Source of the DNA: Bifidobacterium anseris
GTDB taxonomy: Bacteria > Actinomycetota > Actinomycetes > Actinomycetales > Bifidobacteriaceae
Length of the DNA stretch: 64,000 nt
Reading direction: 5' to 3'
NCBI RefSeq assembly: GCF_002860345.1
Contig: NZ_NMYC01000001.1
Span: 620,001 to 684,000 of the forward strand
The notes beneath the pieces were generated by a model. The model did no database searches, was not told the origin of the DNA, and saw nothing but the letters and a program-made list of their open reading frames with translations. Below, piece by piece: positions 10,289 through 19,365 of this stretch. Position 1 is the first letter of the stretch, and every line of letters starts with the position of its first letter. The translations under genes and the position numbers were made by a program.

Positions 10289-10324
10289 AGGGAGGGACGA
10301 CGAATAAGTCGTCCCTCCTTTTTT
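10289..10324 (+). terminator. Rho-independent terminator after ackA
   Basis: An 11-bp stem (GGAGGGACGAC at 10291-10301 with its complement at 10308-10318), six-base loop and a run of six T residues make this the most canonical terminator in the window. Confidence 0.92.
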
Positions 10325-10344
10325 CGTTGCTGCGCCGGCCTCGT

Positions 10345-10705
10345 CTTACGGGCAACACCTCGCCTTACGGGCGGCGCTGTCTTTCGTACAGGCAGCACTC
10401 CTATGGGCAGCATCTTTCTTACAGGCAGTACTTCATCCTTACGGGGGCGCCTTTCTTACGGGCGGCATCTTGCTTACGGGTAGCGCTCGCTGCAGGCAGC
10501 TTCCGCTTGATCCGTTACGGGCGACCGCGTCGGCGAAACGATTCCGTCATGAGTGTCACGGGATGCAGCCACGCAGACGTGACTGCCCGTAAGAGTGACT
10601 ACCCGTAAGAATCGCCGCCCATAGACGCAACTGCCCGTAAGAGCGATCGCTTACGGGAACGACTACCCGTAGATATGGCTACCCGTAAGAACGACTACCC
10701 GTAAG
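10345..10705. repeat. Dispersed TTACGGGCAGC repeat cluster A (ackA/aroA, convergent)
   Basis: Between the ends of two convergent genes, about ten degenerate copies of CTTACGGGCAGCAC in plus orientation (10345-10520; for example cttacgggcggcatc and cttacgggtagcgc) are followed by about six copies in reverse orientation (10580-10705; gactgcccgtaag, gactacccgtaag). One plus copy is mixed into the right half near 10650. Spacing is irregular, mostly 15-25 bp. No coding potential is credible here. A weak hairpin at about 10713-10742 may terminate aroA. Confidence 0.85.
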
Positions 10706-10791
10706 CATATGAAGGCGGGCGCCGTCCGGGGTGGAGGCGCCCACGAAAGAGGGGTCGGCGTAGTTGCCGTTTGTGGAGTGCGGTGGTTGGG

Positions 10792-12195
10792 TCACTGATG
10801 CTGGGCGAGCATCGACGTCCACATGCCGGTGAAATCGGGGATCGTCTTGCGCGTCGTCTGCACGTCCTTGATTTCGATGCCGGGGATGCGCAGTCCGAGC
10901 ATCGCCGCGAAAGTGGCCATACGATGGTCGGCGTAGGTCTCCATGACCGCGCCGTGCAGTTCGTCGTCGGCGACCGGTTCGATGGCGATGCCGTTGTCGA
11001 GTTCCTCGGCGTGCGCGCCGACACGTTCGATCTCGGTGACGAGCGCCTTGAGACGATTCGTCTCATGGCCACGCAGATGTCCGATGCCGACGAGTTCGGA
11101 CGGCCCGTCCGCGAGCGTCGCGATGGCGGCGATGCTCGGCGCGATCTCGCCCGCCGCGGACAGATCGAGTTCGCCGAGTCCGCGGATCGCGCCGTCACCG
11201 CTCACACACAGCAGACCGGAGAAGTCGTCGTTGAACATTTCACAATCGTTGATTTCGCTGAACGGCTCGCCGTCGAGCATGATCGTCGCTCCGAACTTGT
11301 GCAGCATCGACGGCAGCAGACCTCCCGGCTGCGTCGTGTGCGCCGGCCAGTTCGGCACACGCACGTCGCCGCCCGCGATGAGCGCGGCGCCCAGGAACGG
11401 CGCGGCGTTCGACAGGTCGGGTTCGACGGTCACGGTGCGCGGCAAATCGAGGATACGCGGCTGCACAAGCCAACGTCCCCGTTCCGGCATCGTCACATCG
11501 CCGCCGGCCGCGTTGATGTCCTCCATCGTCATGCGGATGTGCGGCAGGCTCGGCAACGTACGGCCGGTGTGGCGCAGCAGCACGCCTCCGGGAATTCGGG
11601 AAGCCGCGAGCAGCAGGCCGGAGACGAACTGCGAGGACGACGATGAATCGACGCGAATCTTGATCGGCTTGCCGTCAGAGGAACCGAGTTTCGTCGGCGG
11701 CGTCACCGTGAACGGGAGGCATCCTTCCTCGCCGTGGTATTCGACATGTGCGCCGAGCTGCTTGAGGCCGAACAGCAGCGGCTCCATCGGCCGCGCATAC
11801 GCCTGCTCGTCGCCGTCGAAACGCACGGGGCCGTCGGCGAACAGCACGAGCGGCGGCACAAAGCGCATCACCGTTCCAGCGAGGCCGCAGAAGACATCCG
11901 CGCCACCCCTGAACACGCCGTTCGGCGGCGGCGTCACCGTGACCGTCGTCGGGTCGTCGGCGTCCTCCTGACAGGTCACGCCGAGCGCACGCAACGCATT
12001 CATCATCAGGTCGGTGTCGCGCGAGCGCAGCAGACCGCGGATGCGCACGGGGTCGACGCTCAACGCGGCGAGAATGAGATAACGGTTGGAAAGCGATTTG
12101 CTGCCCGGAATCGTGACGGTCGCATCCAATGGTGCGGTCGCGAGCGGCGCGGGCCACGGATCGGCCACGACGGCCGTAGGGTTCGGTTCATTCAT
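10792..12195 (-). CDS. aroA: 3-phosphoshikimate 1-carboxyvinyltransferase (EPSP synthase)
   Basis: AroA joins shikimate-3-phosphate and phosphoenolpyruvate to make EPSP in the aromatic amino acid pathway. The protein has the substrate-binding motif VTIPGSKSLSNRYLILAAL near the N-terminus, then AGTVMRFVPPLVLFADGPVRFDGDEQAYARPM and SSSSSQFVSGLLLAA. I chose the ATG at 12195 (MNEPNPTAVV), preceded by GGAGGC; an upstream extension would run into the tRNA-Asn sequence and is artefactual. Length 467 is somewhat above the common 430-445. No other aro gene is adjacent. Confidence 0.95.
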   Translation of the reverse strand: MNEPNPTAVVADPWPAPLATAPLDATVTIPGSKSLSNRYLILAALSVDPVRIRGLLRSRDTDLMMNALRALGVTCQEDADDPTTVTVTPPPNGVFRGGADVFCGLAGTVMRFVPPLVLFADGPVRFDGDEQAYARPMEPLLFGLKQLGAHVEYHGEEGCLPFTVTPPTKLGSSDGKPIKIRVDSSSSSQFVSGLLLAASRIPGGVLLRHTGRTLPSLPHIRMTMEDINAAGGDVTMPERGRWLVQPRILDLPRTVTVEPDLSNAAPFLGAALIAGGDVRVPNWPAHTTQPGGLLPSMLHKFGATIMLDGEPFSEINDCEMFNDDFSGLLCVSGDGAIRGLGELDLSAAGEIAPSIAAIATLADGPSELVGIGHLRGHETNRLKALVTEIERVGAHAEELDNGIAIEPVADDELHGAVMETYADHRMATFAAMLGLRIPGIEIKDVQTTRKTIPDFTGMWTSMLAQHQ

Positions 12196-12328
12196 GCCTC
12201 CCATCGTAACGGAGGCGGCTGAACTCGGTGCACGCTGGCCCGCATGCCGAAGAGGGTGCGCGATGGCCACGGAAACGCACACACGACCATCCCTGGCCGG
12301 TGCCGTCGCCCACGGCGATCCGATAACG

Positions 12329-12353
12329 AAAAAGCCGCCCGGAGGCGGCTTGT
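12329..12353 (-). terminator. Terminator after tRNA-Asn copy 1
   Basis: Read on the minus strand, AAGCCGCC-TCC-GGGCGGCTTTTTCG follows directly after the encoded CCA of the tRNA: an 8-bp stem, three-base loop and T5. Confidence 0.85.
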
Positions 12354-12429
<76 letters not shown>

Positions 12430-12468
12430 ATACTGCTTCGTCGAATCTCTTCAACGCAACAGAAAGAC

Positions 12469-12497
12469 AATATACGCGCCGCACACACGATATGCAA
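12469..12497 (-). promoter_or_regulatory. tRNA-Asn copy 1 promoter
   Basis: On the minus strand TTGCAT (12497-12492), a 17-base spacer, and TATATT (12474-12469) form a near-consensus sigma-70-type promoter, 40 bases before the tRNA 5' end. The -35 is embedded in TTGCATATCGTG, also found before tRNA-Asn copy 2 and the tRNA-Ala genes. Confidence 0.75.
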
Positions 12498-12918
12498 ATC
12501 GGCGTGTCGCCAGCAGAGCATCCGACCGATTCCCGGCGCCGCCCTCCCCCGCGCGCCGACGTCCACACACATCAATGAATCAACGAAAGAACACCGATTT
12601 CAGAGGACACGCCGGAGCAAGAAAAAAGAAGTCAGCCCAAGGCCGGCGGATAAGCCGCGGATCCCGCGCCCCCGAAACCAGTTGACGCGAACCACCCATG
12701 CGTCCGTCGAAATCCGTCACGATGCCGGCCTTGAACTGACAATGTCCACTGTACGCGCTTTGTCCGCGAGGGGCACATGTTTGCTCATTTGCATACAAAT
12801 CCCCCATACTTGCTTCACGATTCGACCATATTCGTCCCCGAAATCCCTGTAATTCCGGCGATTCCGACAATCCCAGCCGCCCGCGCACGAACGCGCAGCA
12901 CACGCCCTGCGAAACGAG

Positions 12919-12940
12919 AAAGCCGCCCAAAGGCGGCTTG
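12919..12940 (-). terminator. Terminator after tRNA-Asn copy 2
   Basis: AAGCCGCC and GGCGGCTT (minus strand) form an 8-bp stem with a four-base loop right after the tRNA; the T-tract is shorter than at copy 1 (TTTCTCG). Confidence 0.7.
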
Positions 12941-12941
12941 T

Positions 12942-13017
<76 letters not shown>

Positions 13018-13056
13018 ATACTGCTTCGTCGAATCTCTTCAACGCAACAGAAAGAT

Positions 13057-13085
13057 AATATACGCGTCACACACACGATATGCAA
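13057..13085 (-). promoter_or_regulatory. tRNA-Asn copy 2 promoter
   Basis: TTGCAT (13085-13080) and TATATT (13062-13057) on the minus strand, 17 bases apart, repeat the arrangement of copy 1. The -35 box lies only 16 bases from the tsaD stop codon. Confidence 0.75.
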
Positions 13086-13100
13086 ATCGGCGTGTCGTCA

Positions 13101-14210
13101 TCACGGCATCACGATTTGTTCGAGCGGCATCGCCGAATCGATCGGGAAATCCGTCGACGACGGCGTGATGCCCGCCTGCACGAGGTTCGAGCCGAGCATC
13201 GCCACCATAGCCCCGTTGTCGGTGCACAGCGCGATGCGTGGCAGTCGCACGTCGACGCCGTGCTCCTCGCCGGCCGTGAGCAGCGCCTGCCGCAGCTGCG
13301 AGTTCGCCGAGAACCCGCCGCCGACGATGAGCGTGTCCGCATCGTACTGCGCGCAGCCGCGCATCGCCTTCTTCGCGAGCACGTCGGCGACCGATGCCGC
13401 AAGCGACGCGCACACGTCGTCCACCGGAATCGGCTCGCCCGCCGCCTTGCGTTCCTCGATCCAACGTGCGACGGCCGTCTTGACGCCCGAGAAGCTGAAA
13501 TCATACGGGTGCTGCTTGCCGGCGCGCCCCTGTGTGAGTCCCTGCGGCACATGGATCGCATGCGAGTCGCCGCGCTGCGCGTGTCTGTCGATGTGCGGTC
13601 CTCCCGGATATGGGAAGCCGAGCAGACGCGCCACCTTGTCGAAGCATTCGCCGGCGGCGTCGTCGAGCGTCGTGCCGACGACGTCCACATGGCGCGCGAT
13701 GTCCTCGACGTGCAGCAGCGACGTGTGGCCGCCCGAGACGATGAGCGCCATCGTGTTCGCCGGCAGCGCGCCGAACTGCAGCTGCGTCACGGCGACGTGG
13801 CCGATCACGTGGTTGACGCCGTAGACCGGCTTGCCGGCGGCCCATCCGAGCGCCTTCGCGCCGGAGACGCCGACGGCGAGGCAGCCGGCGAGCCCAGGAC
13901 CTGCCGACACGGCGATCGCGTCGACGTCCGAGACCTCCAGCCCGGCGTCCGCGAGCGCCTTCGAGACGACCGGCACGAAGGCCTGCGCGTGCGCGCGCGA
14001 CGCGATCTCGGGGATGACGCCGCCGTAGCGTGCATGTTCGTCCATCGACGACGCGACGACGTTCGAGCGCAGCGTGCCACCCTGCACGATCGCCGCCGCC
14101 GTCTCGTCGCACGTCGATTCGATGCCGAGGACGATCGGGCCGCCCGTCGGCTGCGCCGTTTCCGTCCGCTCCGTCGTTTTCGTCATCTCCGCCGTCTGTG
14201 CCTGTTCCAT
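13101..14210 (-). CDS. tsaD: tRNA N6-adenosine threonylcarbamoyltransferase, catalytic subunit
   Basis: TsaD transfers the threonylcarbamoyl group to A37 of ANN-reading tRNAs, working with TsaB and TsaE, all encoded here. ESTCDETAAAIV at about 31-42 and the metal-binding pair His134/His138 in NHVIGHVAVTQ identify the family; YDFSFSGVKTAV and LIVSGGHTSLLHVED are also conserved. The first 20 residues (Thr/Glu/Gln-rich) are poorly conserved-looking, so the start could be Met9. It ends the minus-strand series comEA-comEC-holA-tsaE-tsaB-rimI-tsaD. Confidence 0.95.
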   Translation of the reverse strand: MEQAQTAEMTKTTERTETAQPTGGPIVLGIESTCDETAAAIVQGGTLRSNVVASSMDEHARYGGVIPEIASRAHAQAFVPVVSKALADAGLEVSDVDAIAVSAGPGLAGCLAVGVSGAKALGWAAGKPVYGVNHVIGHVAVTQLQFGALPANTMALIVSGGHTSLLHVEDIARHVDVVGTTLDDAAGECFDKVARLLGFPYPGGPHIDRHAQRGDSHAIHVPQGLTQGRAGKQHPYDFSFSGVKTAVARWIEERKAAGEPIPVDDVCASLAASVADVLAKKAMRGCAQYDADTLIVGGGFSANSQLRQALLTAGEEHGVDVRLPRIALCTDNGAMVAMLGSNLVQAGITPSSTDFPIDSAMPLEQIVMP

Positions 14211-14264
14211 GCTTCCACCTTGTCTGTCGTGCTTGTTCTGTCGTGCGTTGCCTCGTGCCCGCCG

Positions 14265-14798
14265 TCAGCGCGCGGCGAATCCCACGACACGCGGCCTGAG
14301 CTCGAGGCTCATTGTGTACGCATCCACGCCTTCGGGCTGATAGTACCGTTTGCGCAGCCCCATCCGTTCGAATCCGACGTCCTGATACAGCGTGAGCGCG
14401 GCGGTGTTGTCGACGCGCACTTCAAGCAGCATGCGTTCGGCGCCCGCCGCCTTCGCGTCCGCGATCATCCGTTTGAGCAGCGCGCGTCCGATGCCCTCGC
14501 GTTGATGGTCGCGCGCGACGCCGATCGTCATGATCTGCGCGTCGTAGCCGTCGTACCAGTAGCCGGCGTAGCCGCGTATGTGCGGCGCTGCGTCGGCTGC
14601 GCTGTCCGCATCATCCACGTCCGCATCGGCTGCGTCATCCGCATCGTCGATGTCGAGGTAGTACGAGCGCGCGGGGGCGTCGAGCTCCTGCGCGATGGCG
14701 CGTTCGCTCCATGCGCCGGTGCCGAAGAGGTCGCGTTCGAGCGCGCCCATCGCCTTGACGAGCGTCGCGCGGTCGAGTGCATCGGCGGTCACGATCAT
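14265..14798 (-). CDS. rimI: RimI-type N-alpha-acetyltransferase (GNAT) with an acidic insert
   Basis: A GNAT protein of 177 residues, in the usual place between tsaB and tsaD, where RimI acetylates the N-terminal alanine of ribosomal protein bS18. The acetyl-CoA motif RDHQREGIGRALL lies at about 96-108, and LEVRVDNTAALTLYQDVGFERMGLRKRYY is the characteristic C-terminal part. Residues 50-71 form an Asp/Ala repeat (DDADDAADADVDDADSAADA) between the first strands, which I do not expect in RimI. The ATG at 14798 overlaps the tsaB stop as ATGA, so translation is coupled. Confidence 0.9.
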   Translation of the reverse strand: MIVTADALDRATLVKAMGALERDLFGTGAWSERAIAQELDAPARSYYLDIDDADDAADADVDDADSAADAAPHIRGYAGYWYDGYDAQIMTIGVARDHQREGIGRALLKRMIADAKAAGAERMLLEVRVDNTAALTLYQDVGFERMGLRKRYYQPEGVDAYTMSLELRPRVVGFAAR

Positions 14799-15646
14799 GC
14801 CTGCGCCGTCCCCTCGTCCGTCTTGTGCGCGGGATCGTGGCTGAGCACATGCTTGAGCGGATTCGGCACGCTGACGTCCGGGCGACGCAGATACAGCGGT
14901 TCGACGGCGCCCGCACTCTCGTCTGCCGGCGCGTGCGACTGGGCGACCTGCGCGAACAGCCTGAGCCCTTCGGCGCCCATGTCGAGCACGGCGAGGTCGC
15001 TGACCGTCTCCACATGTCCGAGGTCTGCCCATGCGGACGCGTACTTGCACGCGCCGTGTCCGATGACGTCGATGACGACGTCGACGCCGGGGTGGGCGAC
15101 GCGGTAGTCGTCGACGGCCGCGCGCACGCGTTGCGCGATATGGTCGGGCGCGTCGATGTCCATGTCGATGAGCGTCGTCGGATCGCCGTCGTCGGCGTCG
15201 AGGTCGGCGTACAGGCCGAAGTAGAGCTGCTTGCGGCGCGCGTCGTTGACGCTGAGCGTGAGCGCGACGAGCGGCGCATCGTCGTCGACGACGCTCACGG
15301 CAGCGTAGTCGAAACGGTCGGCGAAGCGCGCGTCGTGGCGGTGCACGGCATGCATGAGCACGGCGTTCGGCGTCAGATCGTCCTGTCCGAGCAACGTCGC
15401 GCCCGTCGCGTAGGCGATCGCCTTCGCCGTGACGATGCCGGCGCGCAGCCCGGTGAACGGCGCCGGCCCGACGCCGACGACGATGCGTTCCACTTCGTGC
15501 GGCGCGACGCCCGCCTGACTGCAGGCGTCGGCGATGTCATTGCGCAGCCGCTCCACATGGGTGCGCGAATCGTGTTCGACGACCGGGGCGTGTCCGACGA
15601 TTCCCACGGTCGATCCGAACGATGTGTCGATGACTAAAGTGTGCAT
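14795..15646 (-). CDS. tsaB: tRNA threonylcarbamoyladenosine biosynthesis protein TsaB
   Basis: TsaB is the noncatalytic partner that binds TsaD and TsaE in the t6A complex. The N-terminus MHTLVIDTSFGSTVGIVG and the segment VERIVVGVGPAPFTGLRAGIVTAKAIAYATG are diagnostic of the family. Its start overlaps the end of tsaE by 13 bp and its end overlaps rimI by 4 bp, so the three genes form one tightly packed operon. At 283 residues it is longer than the E. coli protein, as common in actinobacteria. Confidence 0.93.
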   Translation of the reverse strand: MHTLVIDTSFGSTVGIVGHAPVVEHDSRTHVERLRNDIADACSQAGVAPHEVERIVVGVGPAPFTGLRAGIVTAKAIAYATGATLLGQDDLTPNAVLMHAVHRHDARFADRFDYAAVSVVDDDAPLVALTLSVNDARRKQLYFGLYADLDADDGDPTTLIDMDIDAPDHIAQRVRAAVDDYRVAHPGVDVVIDVIGHGACKYASAWADLGHVETVSDLAVLDMGAEGLRLFAQVAQSHAPADESAGAVEPLYLRRPDVSVPNPLKHVLSHDPAHKTDEGTAQA

Positions 15647-16266
15647 GTTCCGTCTTTTCGTTGCAGTGCGTTGTCGTGTTGCAGTGCCTCGTCCTCCGCG
15701 GATGGGCGCGGCTCGAAAGCGTCAAGGAAGCCGGCCCAGCGCGCACCGACGCCGGTGAGCGTCGCGTAGCGCACGCCGTCGCTCGTCAGTTCGGCACCGT
15801 CCGTCAGCTGCCCGACGGGTCGTTCGAGCACGACGTCGAGCCGTTCGTCGGCAAGCGCCGCGGCCATCTGTTCGCCCCATTCCATCAGGACGACGGCGTG
15901 TTCGTCGACGTCTTCGAGCTCCTCGTCCAGTCCGAGCGATTCGAGCTCGTCGAGGAGCCGGTCGACGCTGTCCTGTCCGGGCGCGTAGTCGACGCCGCCC
16001 AGACGGTAGGCGTCGACATGGATGAGGTGCGCGGTCCGTCCGTCCGCGAAGACACCGTCGAGTTCGCGCGCAATCGTGAATGTCGGCGATACGATCGGTT
16101 CGTCGATGCCGAGGCCGGCACCGAATCCCTGGGCGAAGGTCGTCTTACCGGCCCCCAGGGGGCCCGACAGCAGAATGACCTCGCCGCCGCGCATGCGTTC
16201 GGCCACGGCGGCGCCGAGCGCACGCATGTCTTCGGCGTGCGGCAGCGCGAATCGTTTCGATTCCAT
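15634..16266 (-). CDS. tsaE: tRNA threonylcarbamoyladenosine biosynthesis ATPase TsaE
   Basis: TsaE is the small ATPase of the t6A system. A Walker A motif GPLGAGKTT lies at about 35-43, followed by VSPTFTIARELDG, the switch-like element of the family, and IHVDAYRL. I chose the ATG at 16266, preceded by GGAAGG; the longer frame from 16317 would overlap the end of holA. The 210-residue product has a longer C-terminal tail than the 150-residue E. coli protein. Confidence 0.93.
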   Translation of the reverse strand: MESKRFALPHAEDMRALGAAVAERMRGGEVILLSGPLGAGKTTFAQGFGAGLGIDEPIVSPTFTIARELDGVFADGRTAHLIHVDAYRLGGVDYAPGQDSVDRLLDELESLGLDEELEDVDEHAVVLMEWGEQMAAALADERLDVVLERPVGQLTDGAELTSDGVRYATLTGVGARWAGFLDAFEPRPSAEDEALQHDNALQRKDGTCTL

Positions 16267-16309
16267 GTCCTTCGACCTTCCGATGTTGGCGATGTCGTCC
16301 CCGACCATG

Positions 16310-17290
16310 TTACTCAACGCCTTTGTTCGCGATGAGCTCTACGCAGCGCTCGATCGCCCAGGCGACGTCGCCGCCCGTCGTCTTGCACTGCTCGTCCGCC
16401 CAAGCGAGCCGACGCACGCATCGTCCGAGCGCCTGCGACGACCAGCCCGCGAGCTGCCGCTGCGTCTTGCGGATGAGCCATGGCGGCATCTTCGCCTCGG
16501 CGGCGGTGATCGAGCCGGCACGCACGGCGGAGGCCTTCGCCAACGAGCGCAGCTTCATCGCGAGCGCGCCGACGAGCGCGATCGGGTCGACGCCCTGGGC
16601 GAGCGCCGAGCGCAGCATGACGACGGCCTGCGCGCCGTCGCAGGCGAGTGCGGCGTCGGCGACGTTGAAACCGGTGACCTGCGGGTTGGCGATCATGTAG
16701 CGGTTGACCTGGTCGAGCGTGATCGGGTCCTCGTCGAAGTCGGTGCACAGCTGGCCGATCATCGCGCACAGCTCGCCGAAGCCGTGTTCGCCGAAGACGG
16801 CGGCGAGCTGTTCAGCGGCCTGCGGTTCGACGCGCCGGCCGCGACGTTCGAATTCGCCGATCGCGAAGTTGCGTACGCCGCCCTTCTCCTTGAGCGCCTT
16901 GAGATCGTCGACCTGCTGCACGGCCGCGCCGGCGCGCCGCAGCTCGTCGACGAGACGTTTGCCTTTGGGGCCGCCGGCGTGGCGCATGACAACGCCCGAG
17001 GCGTTCGGGTCGCCGGAGGATTCGCGCACGTAGGCGACGAGGGCCTTGCCGAGCGATTCGTCGGCGTCCTCGAGATGGGTGAGCAGCACGCCGGCGCGAT
17101 CGCTCAGCAGCGACGGGCTGACCGCCTCGTCGAAGTCGTAGCCTTCGATGGCGCGCGCGTCGAGTTCGACGAAGTCGGCATCGCGGTGGTTGTCGAGCCA
17201 TCGGCGCACGTCGGCGCGCGCCTCGCGTTCGTTGAGGAACTCGATGCCGCCGAAGACGATGACGCAGTTCGCGTCGTTGTTCACTCCCAT
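16310..17290 (-). CDS. holA: DNA polymerase III subunit delta
   Basis: HolA is the clamp-loader subunit that opens the beta clamp. The 326-residue product starting MGVNNDANCVIVFGGIEFLNEREAR has the family layout: an N-terminal AAA+-like region without a true Walker A, GVLLTHLEDADESLGKALVAYVRE and GKRLVDELRRAGAAVQQVDDLK in the middle, and the C-terminal collar helices (ALAQGVDPIALVGALAMKLRSLAKA). It is 29 bp after comEC and 43 bp before tsaE, all on the minus strand. holA next to comEC is a widespread bacterial arrangement. Confidence 0.9.
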   Translation of the reverse strand: MGVNNDANCVIVFGGIEFLNEREARADVRRWLDNHRDADFVELDARAIEGYDFDEAVSPSLLSDRAGVLLTHLEDADESLGKALVAYVRESSGDPNASGVVMRHAGGPKGKRLVDELRRAGAAVQQVDDLKALKEKGGVRNFAIGEFERRGRRVEPQAAEQLAAVFGEHGFGELCAMIGQLCTDFDEDPITLDQVNRYMIANPQVTGFNVADAALACDGAQAVVMLRSALAQGVDPIALVGALAMKLRSLAKASAVRAGSITAAEAKMPPWLIRKTQRQLAGWSSQALGRCVRRLAWADEQCKTTGGDVAWAIERCVELIANKGVE

Positions 17291-17319
17291 AGTCCCAATG
17301 TGTGCGCATCGTTGGACAA

Positions 17320-19365
17320 TCACGGCGCCTCCCCGCTCCGCGCGTATATGCCCCAGCGCCGCCGCCGTGCGCGTCGCCGACGGCCGGCTCTGCGATGCCC
17401 GTTTCGTCGTCGTCCGGCCTCGCGCCGGCCATCTCGTCGCCGATCTGCGTGACGTACGCCGTGCCGTGCGACGCCGGCATGCGCGGGACCACGCGGCCGC
17501 CAGCGCAGACACGTGAGCATCGCCCATGTGCGCTCCCACCACAGACGCATCCGGACGAAGGGCGCGGGCGACGCGCCGATGCGCCGTCCGGACACGGCCG
17601 TGCACTGTTTGGACATGTCGTCACGCAGACGCGCCATCGCACGCAGCAGGACGACGATGAGCACCACGAGCGTCTCGGCGCCGGCAAGCCGCAGCGCACC
17701 CGCCGTATCCGACGGCCACGCGAGCTGCGCGGACCCGTCGTCCGCACCGAAGACGTCGGCGGCGATCTCGACGCTTTTCGTGCCGAGCGACGCGCACCAG
17801 GCGAGCGCGAATCCGAGCGTCGGCATGCACCAGGAGACGGTGTACGCACCCAGTCCGCACACCGTCGCCATGTCCATCCACGGCGCGACGAGCAGGTTCG
17901 CCGGCACCGCCCACAGCGCGATCTGCGGCTGCATGAGCAGCTGCAGCGGCGACGTGAGCAGCTGCGCGCCGATCGTCGTGGCGAGCGCGTCCGCCATGCG
18001 CCGCGGAAGCCATTGACGCAGCACGGCGGCGAGCGGCCCCGAGACGAGGGCGATGCCGAGCACCGCCGCGCAGGACAACGCGAAGCCGAAATCGGCGGCG
18101 CGAGCGGGTTTGATGACAATCGCGACGATCGCCGTCCACAGCAGCAGCGGCGTCGTCTGTTCACGCCTCCCGAGCAGCACGTAGCCGAGCGCGAACAGAT
18201 GCATGACGACCGCCCGCATGATCGATTCGCTCGGCACGAGGACGGCGGTGAGCGCCACGACGGCGGCGGCACGGGCAGCGGCGACCGCCCAGCGCGGCGC
18301 GAGCGTCCACGAGCACAGCGCCGTCGCCGCCGAGGCGAGCAACGCATAGTGACCGCCGGAGACGGCCATGAGATGGATGATGCCCGCACGCCGGCATCCC
18401 TCCTCAAGTCGGCTCGCGTAGACCTCGTCGACGGGCTCACCCTCACCCAGCGCGTCCTGACCGAGCACGCCGAGCGTCAATCCCGGCACGAGGACGCGTC
18501 CCTGATCCGAAAGCCCGTCGGCGACGGCGAAGAAGCGCCGCTGCATCGTATGCACGGCGCGTCGCCACGGCGCCGGCGCACGCAGCACGACGGCCGTATC
18601 GGCGTCCGCGGCGGCCACCGTCAGCTGCAGCGTCCGCTCATCCCACGGCGCGCGCGCGAGCGTGCCGGACAGTCGGTATTCGCCGCCCTGCACGACGCGC
18701 ATGCACAACGCGTCAGGCAGCAGCACCCGCACGTCGACGTCCGACGGCATGCGCACGCCACCCGTCTGCACAGCGCCTATCTGCACAGCGCGCGTGGAGG
18801 CATGCACCGTGCAGGCGGCCGCGCGCGACGCCGAACGTAGCGCAGGGGCGCGCGTGCGGATATCGACGGTCGCCCGCGCGGAACCCGTACGCGACATGCG
18901 GATCGCCGGATCGGCCATGTCGTGCGTCGTCGCGACGGCCGTGGCGAACGCGCCCGTCAGCGCCGCCGCCATGCACACCAGCAACCATGAGGCGCAGCGC
19001 AGCGCGGGCGGCGCATGCCCGGCGCGCGCATGGCGCAGCCACGCGTGCACGCCGTGCACCGACGCGAACATGACGGCGCTCGCGCCCAGACACAGCACGA
19101 CGGCGAGACCGCGCATGCCGCCCGCGCCCTCCTGCAGCGAGCCCGTACCCTCCTGCGGCAGCACGGCGCGCGTCGCGAGCGCCGCCGCCCACAGGCACAG
19201 CGCGGCGGGCAGCATGCGCAGGTCGCGTCGCCCCGATTCGCCGTCGGCCCAATGTGTCATGAGGCCGCGCACGCCGTCGGACGCGCGGAGACGTCGCGAC
19301 GTACGCGTCCGCTGCGCTGTACGCGTATGCTGTGCTGCATGCGTCCGCCGTACCGTGCTCGTCAT
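17320..19365 (-). CDS. comEC: ComEC/Rec2-family DNA uptake membrane protein
   Basis: A polytopic membrane protein of 681 residues with the competence-domain core: LTLGVLGQDAL, then GIIHLMAVSGGHYALLA (the SGxH hallmark), LVPSESIMRAVVMHLFALGYVLLGR and PANLLVAPWMDMATVCGLGAYTV. In competent bacteria ComEC forms the channel that passes single-stranded DNA inward. The metallo-beta-lactamase-like domain of some ComEC proteins is absent; the chain instead ends in an Arg-rich tail of about 60 residues. The start overlaps the comEA stop by ATGA. Whether this bacterium takes up DNA naturally is not shown by the pair alone. Confidence 0.88.
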   Translation of the reverse strand: MTSTVRRTHAAQHTRTAQRTRTSRRLRASDGVRGLMTHWADGESGRRDLRMLPAALCLWAAALATRAVLPQEGTGSLQEGAGGMRGLAVVLCLGASAVMFASVHGVHAWLRHARAGHAPPALRCASWLLVCMAAALTGAFATAVATTHDMADPAIRMSRTGSARATVDIRTRAPALRSASRAAACTVHASTRAVQIGAVQTGGVRMPSDVDVRVLLPDALCMRVVQGGEYRLSGTLARAPWDERTLQLTVAAADADTAVVLRAPAPWRRAVHTMQRRFFAVADGLSDQGRVLVPGLTLGVLGQDALGEGEPVDEVYASRLEEGCRRAGIIHLMAVSGGHYALLASAATALCSWTLAPRWAVAAARAAAVVALTAVLVPSESIMRAVVMHLFALGYVLLGRREQTTPLLLWTAIVAIVIKPARAADFGFALSCAAVLGIALVSGPLAAVLRQWLPRRMADALATTIGAQLLTSPLQLLMQPQIALWAVPANLLVAPWMDMATVCGLGAYTVSWCMPTLGFALAWCASLGTKSVEIAADVFGADDGSAQLAWPSDTAGALRLAGAETLVVLIVVLLRAMARLRDDMSKQCTAVSGRRIGASPAPFVRMRLWWERTWAMLTCLRWRPRGPAHAGVARHGVRHADRRRDGRREAGRRRNGHRRAGRRRRARRRRWGIYARSGEAP

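Larger units (their letters stand above)
12430..12941. other. Spacer between the two tRNA-Asn copies
   Basis: Apart from the duplicated promoter segment (to about 12510) and the terminator at its right end, this region of about 400 bp holds no gene I can support. It is less GC-biased than its surroundings around 12780-12860 and has short repeated fragments (attccggcgattccgacaatccc). It could be the scar of an element that once used tRNA-Asn as its integration site, or just duplicated spacer. Confidence 0.4.

Noticed and set aside
10345-10705. Insertion sequence remnant between ackA and aroA
   Set aside because: No transposase-like coding sequence, terminal repeats or target duplication; only the short repeat units.
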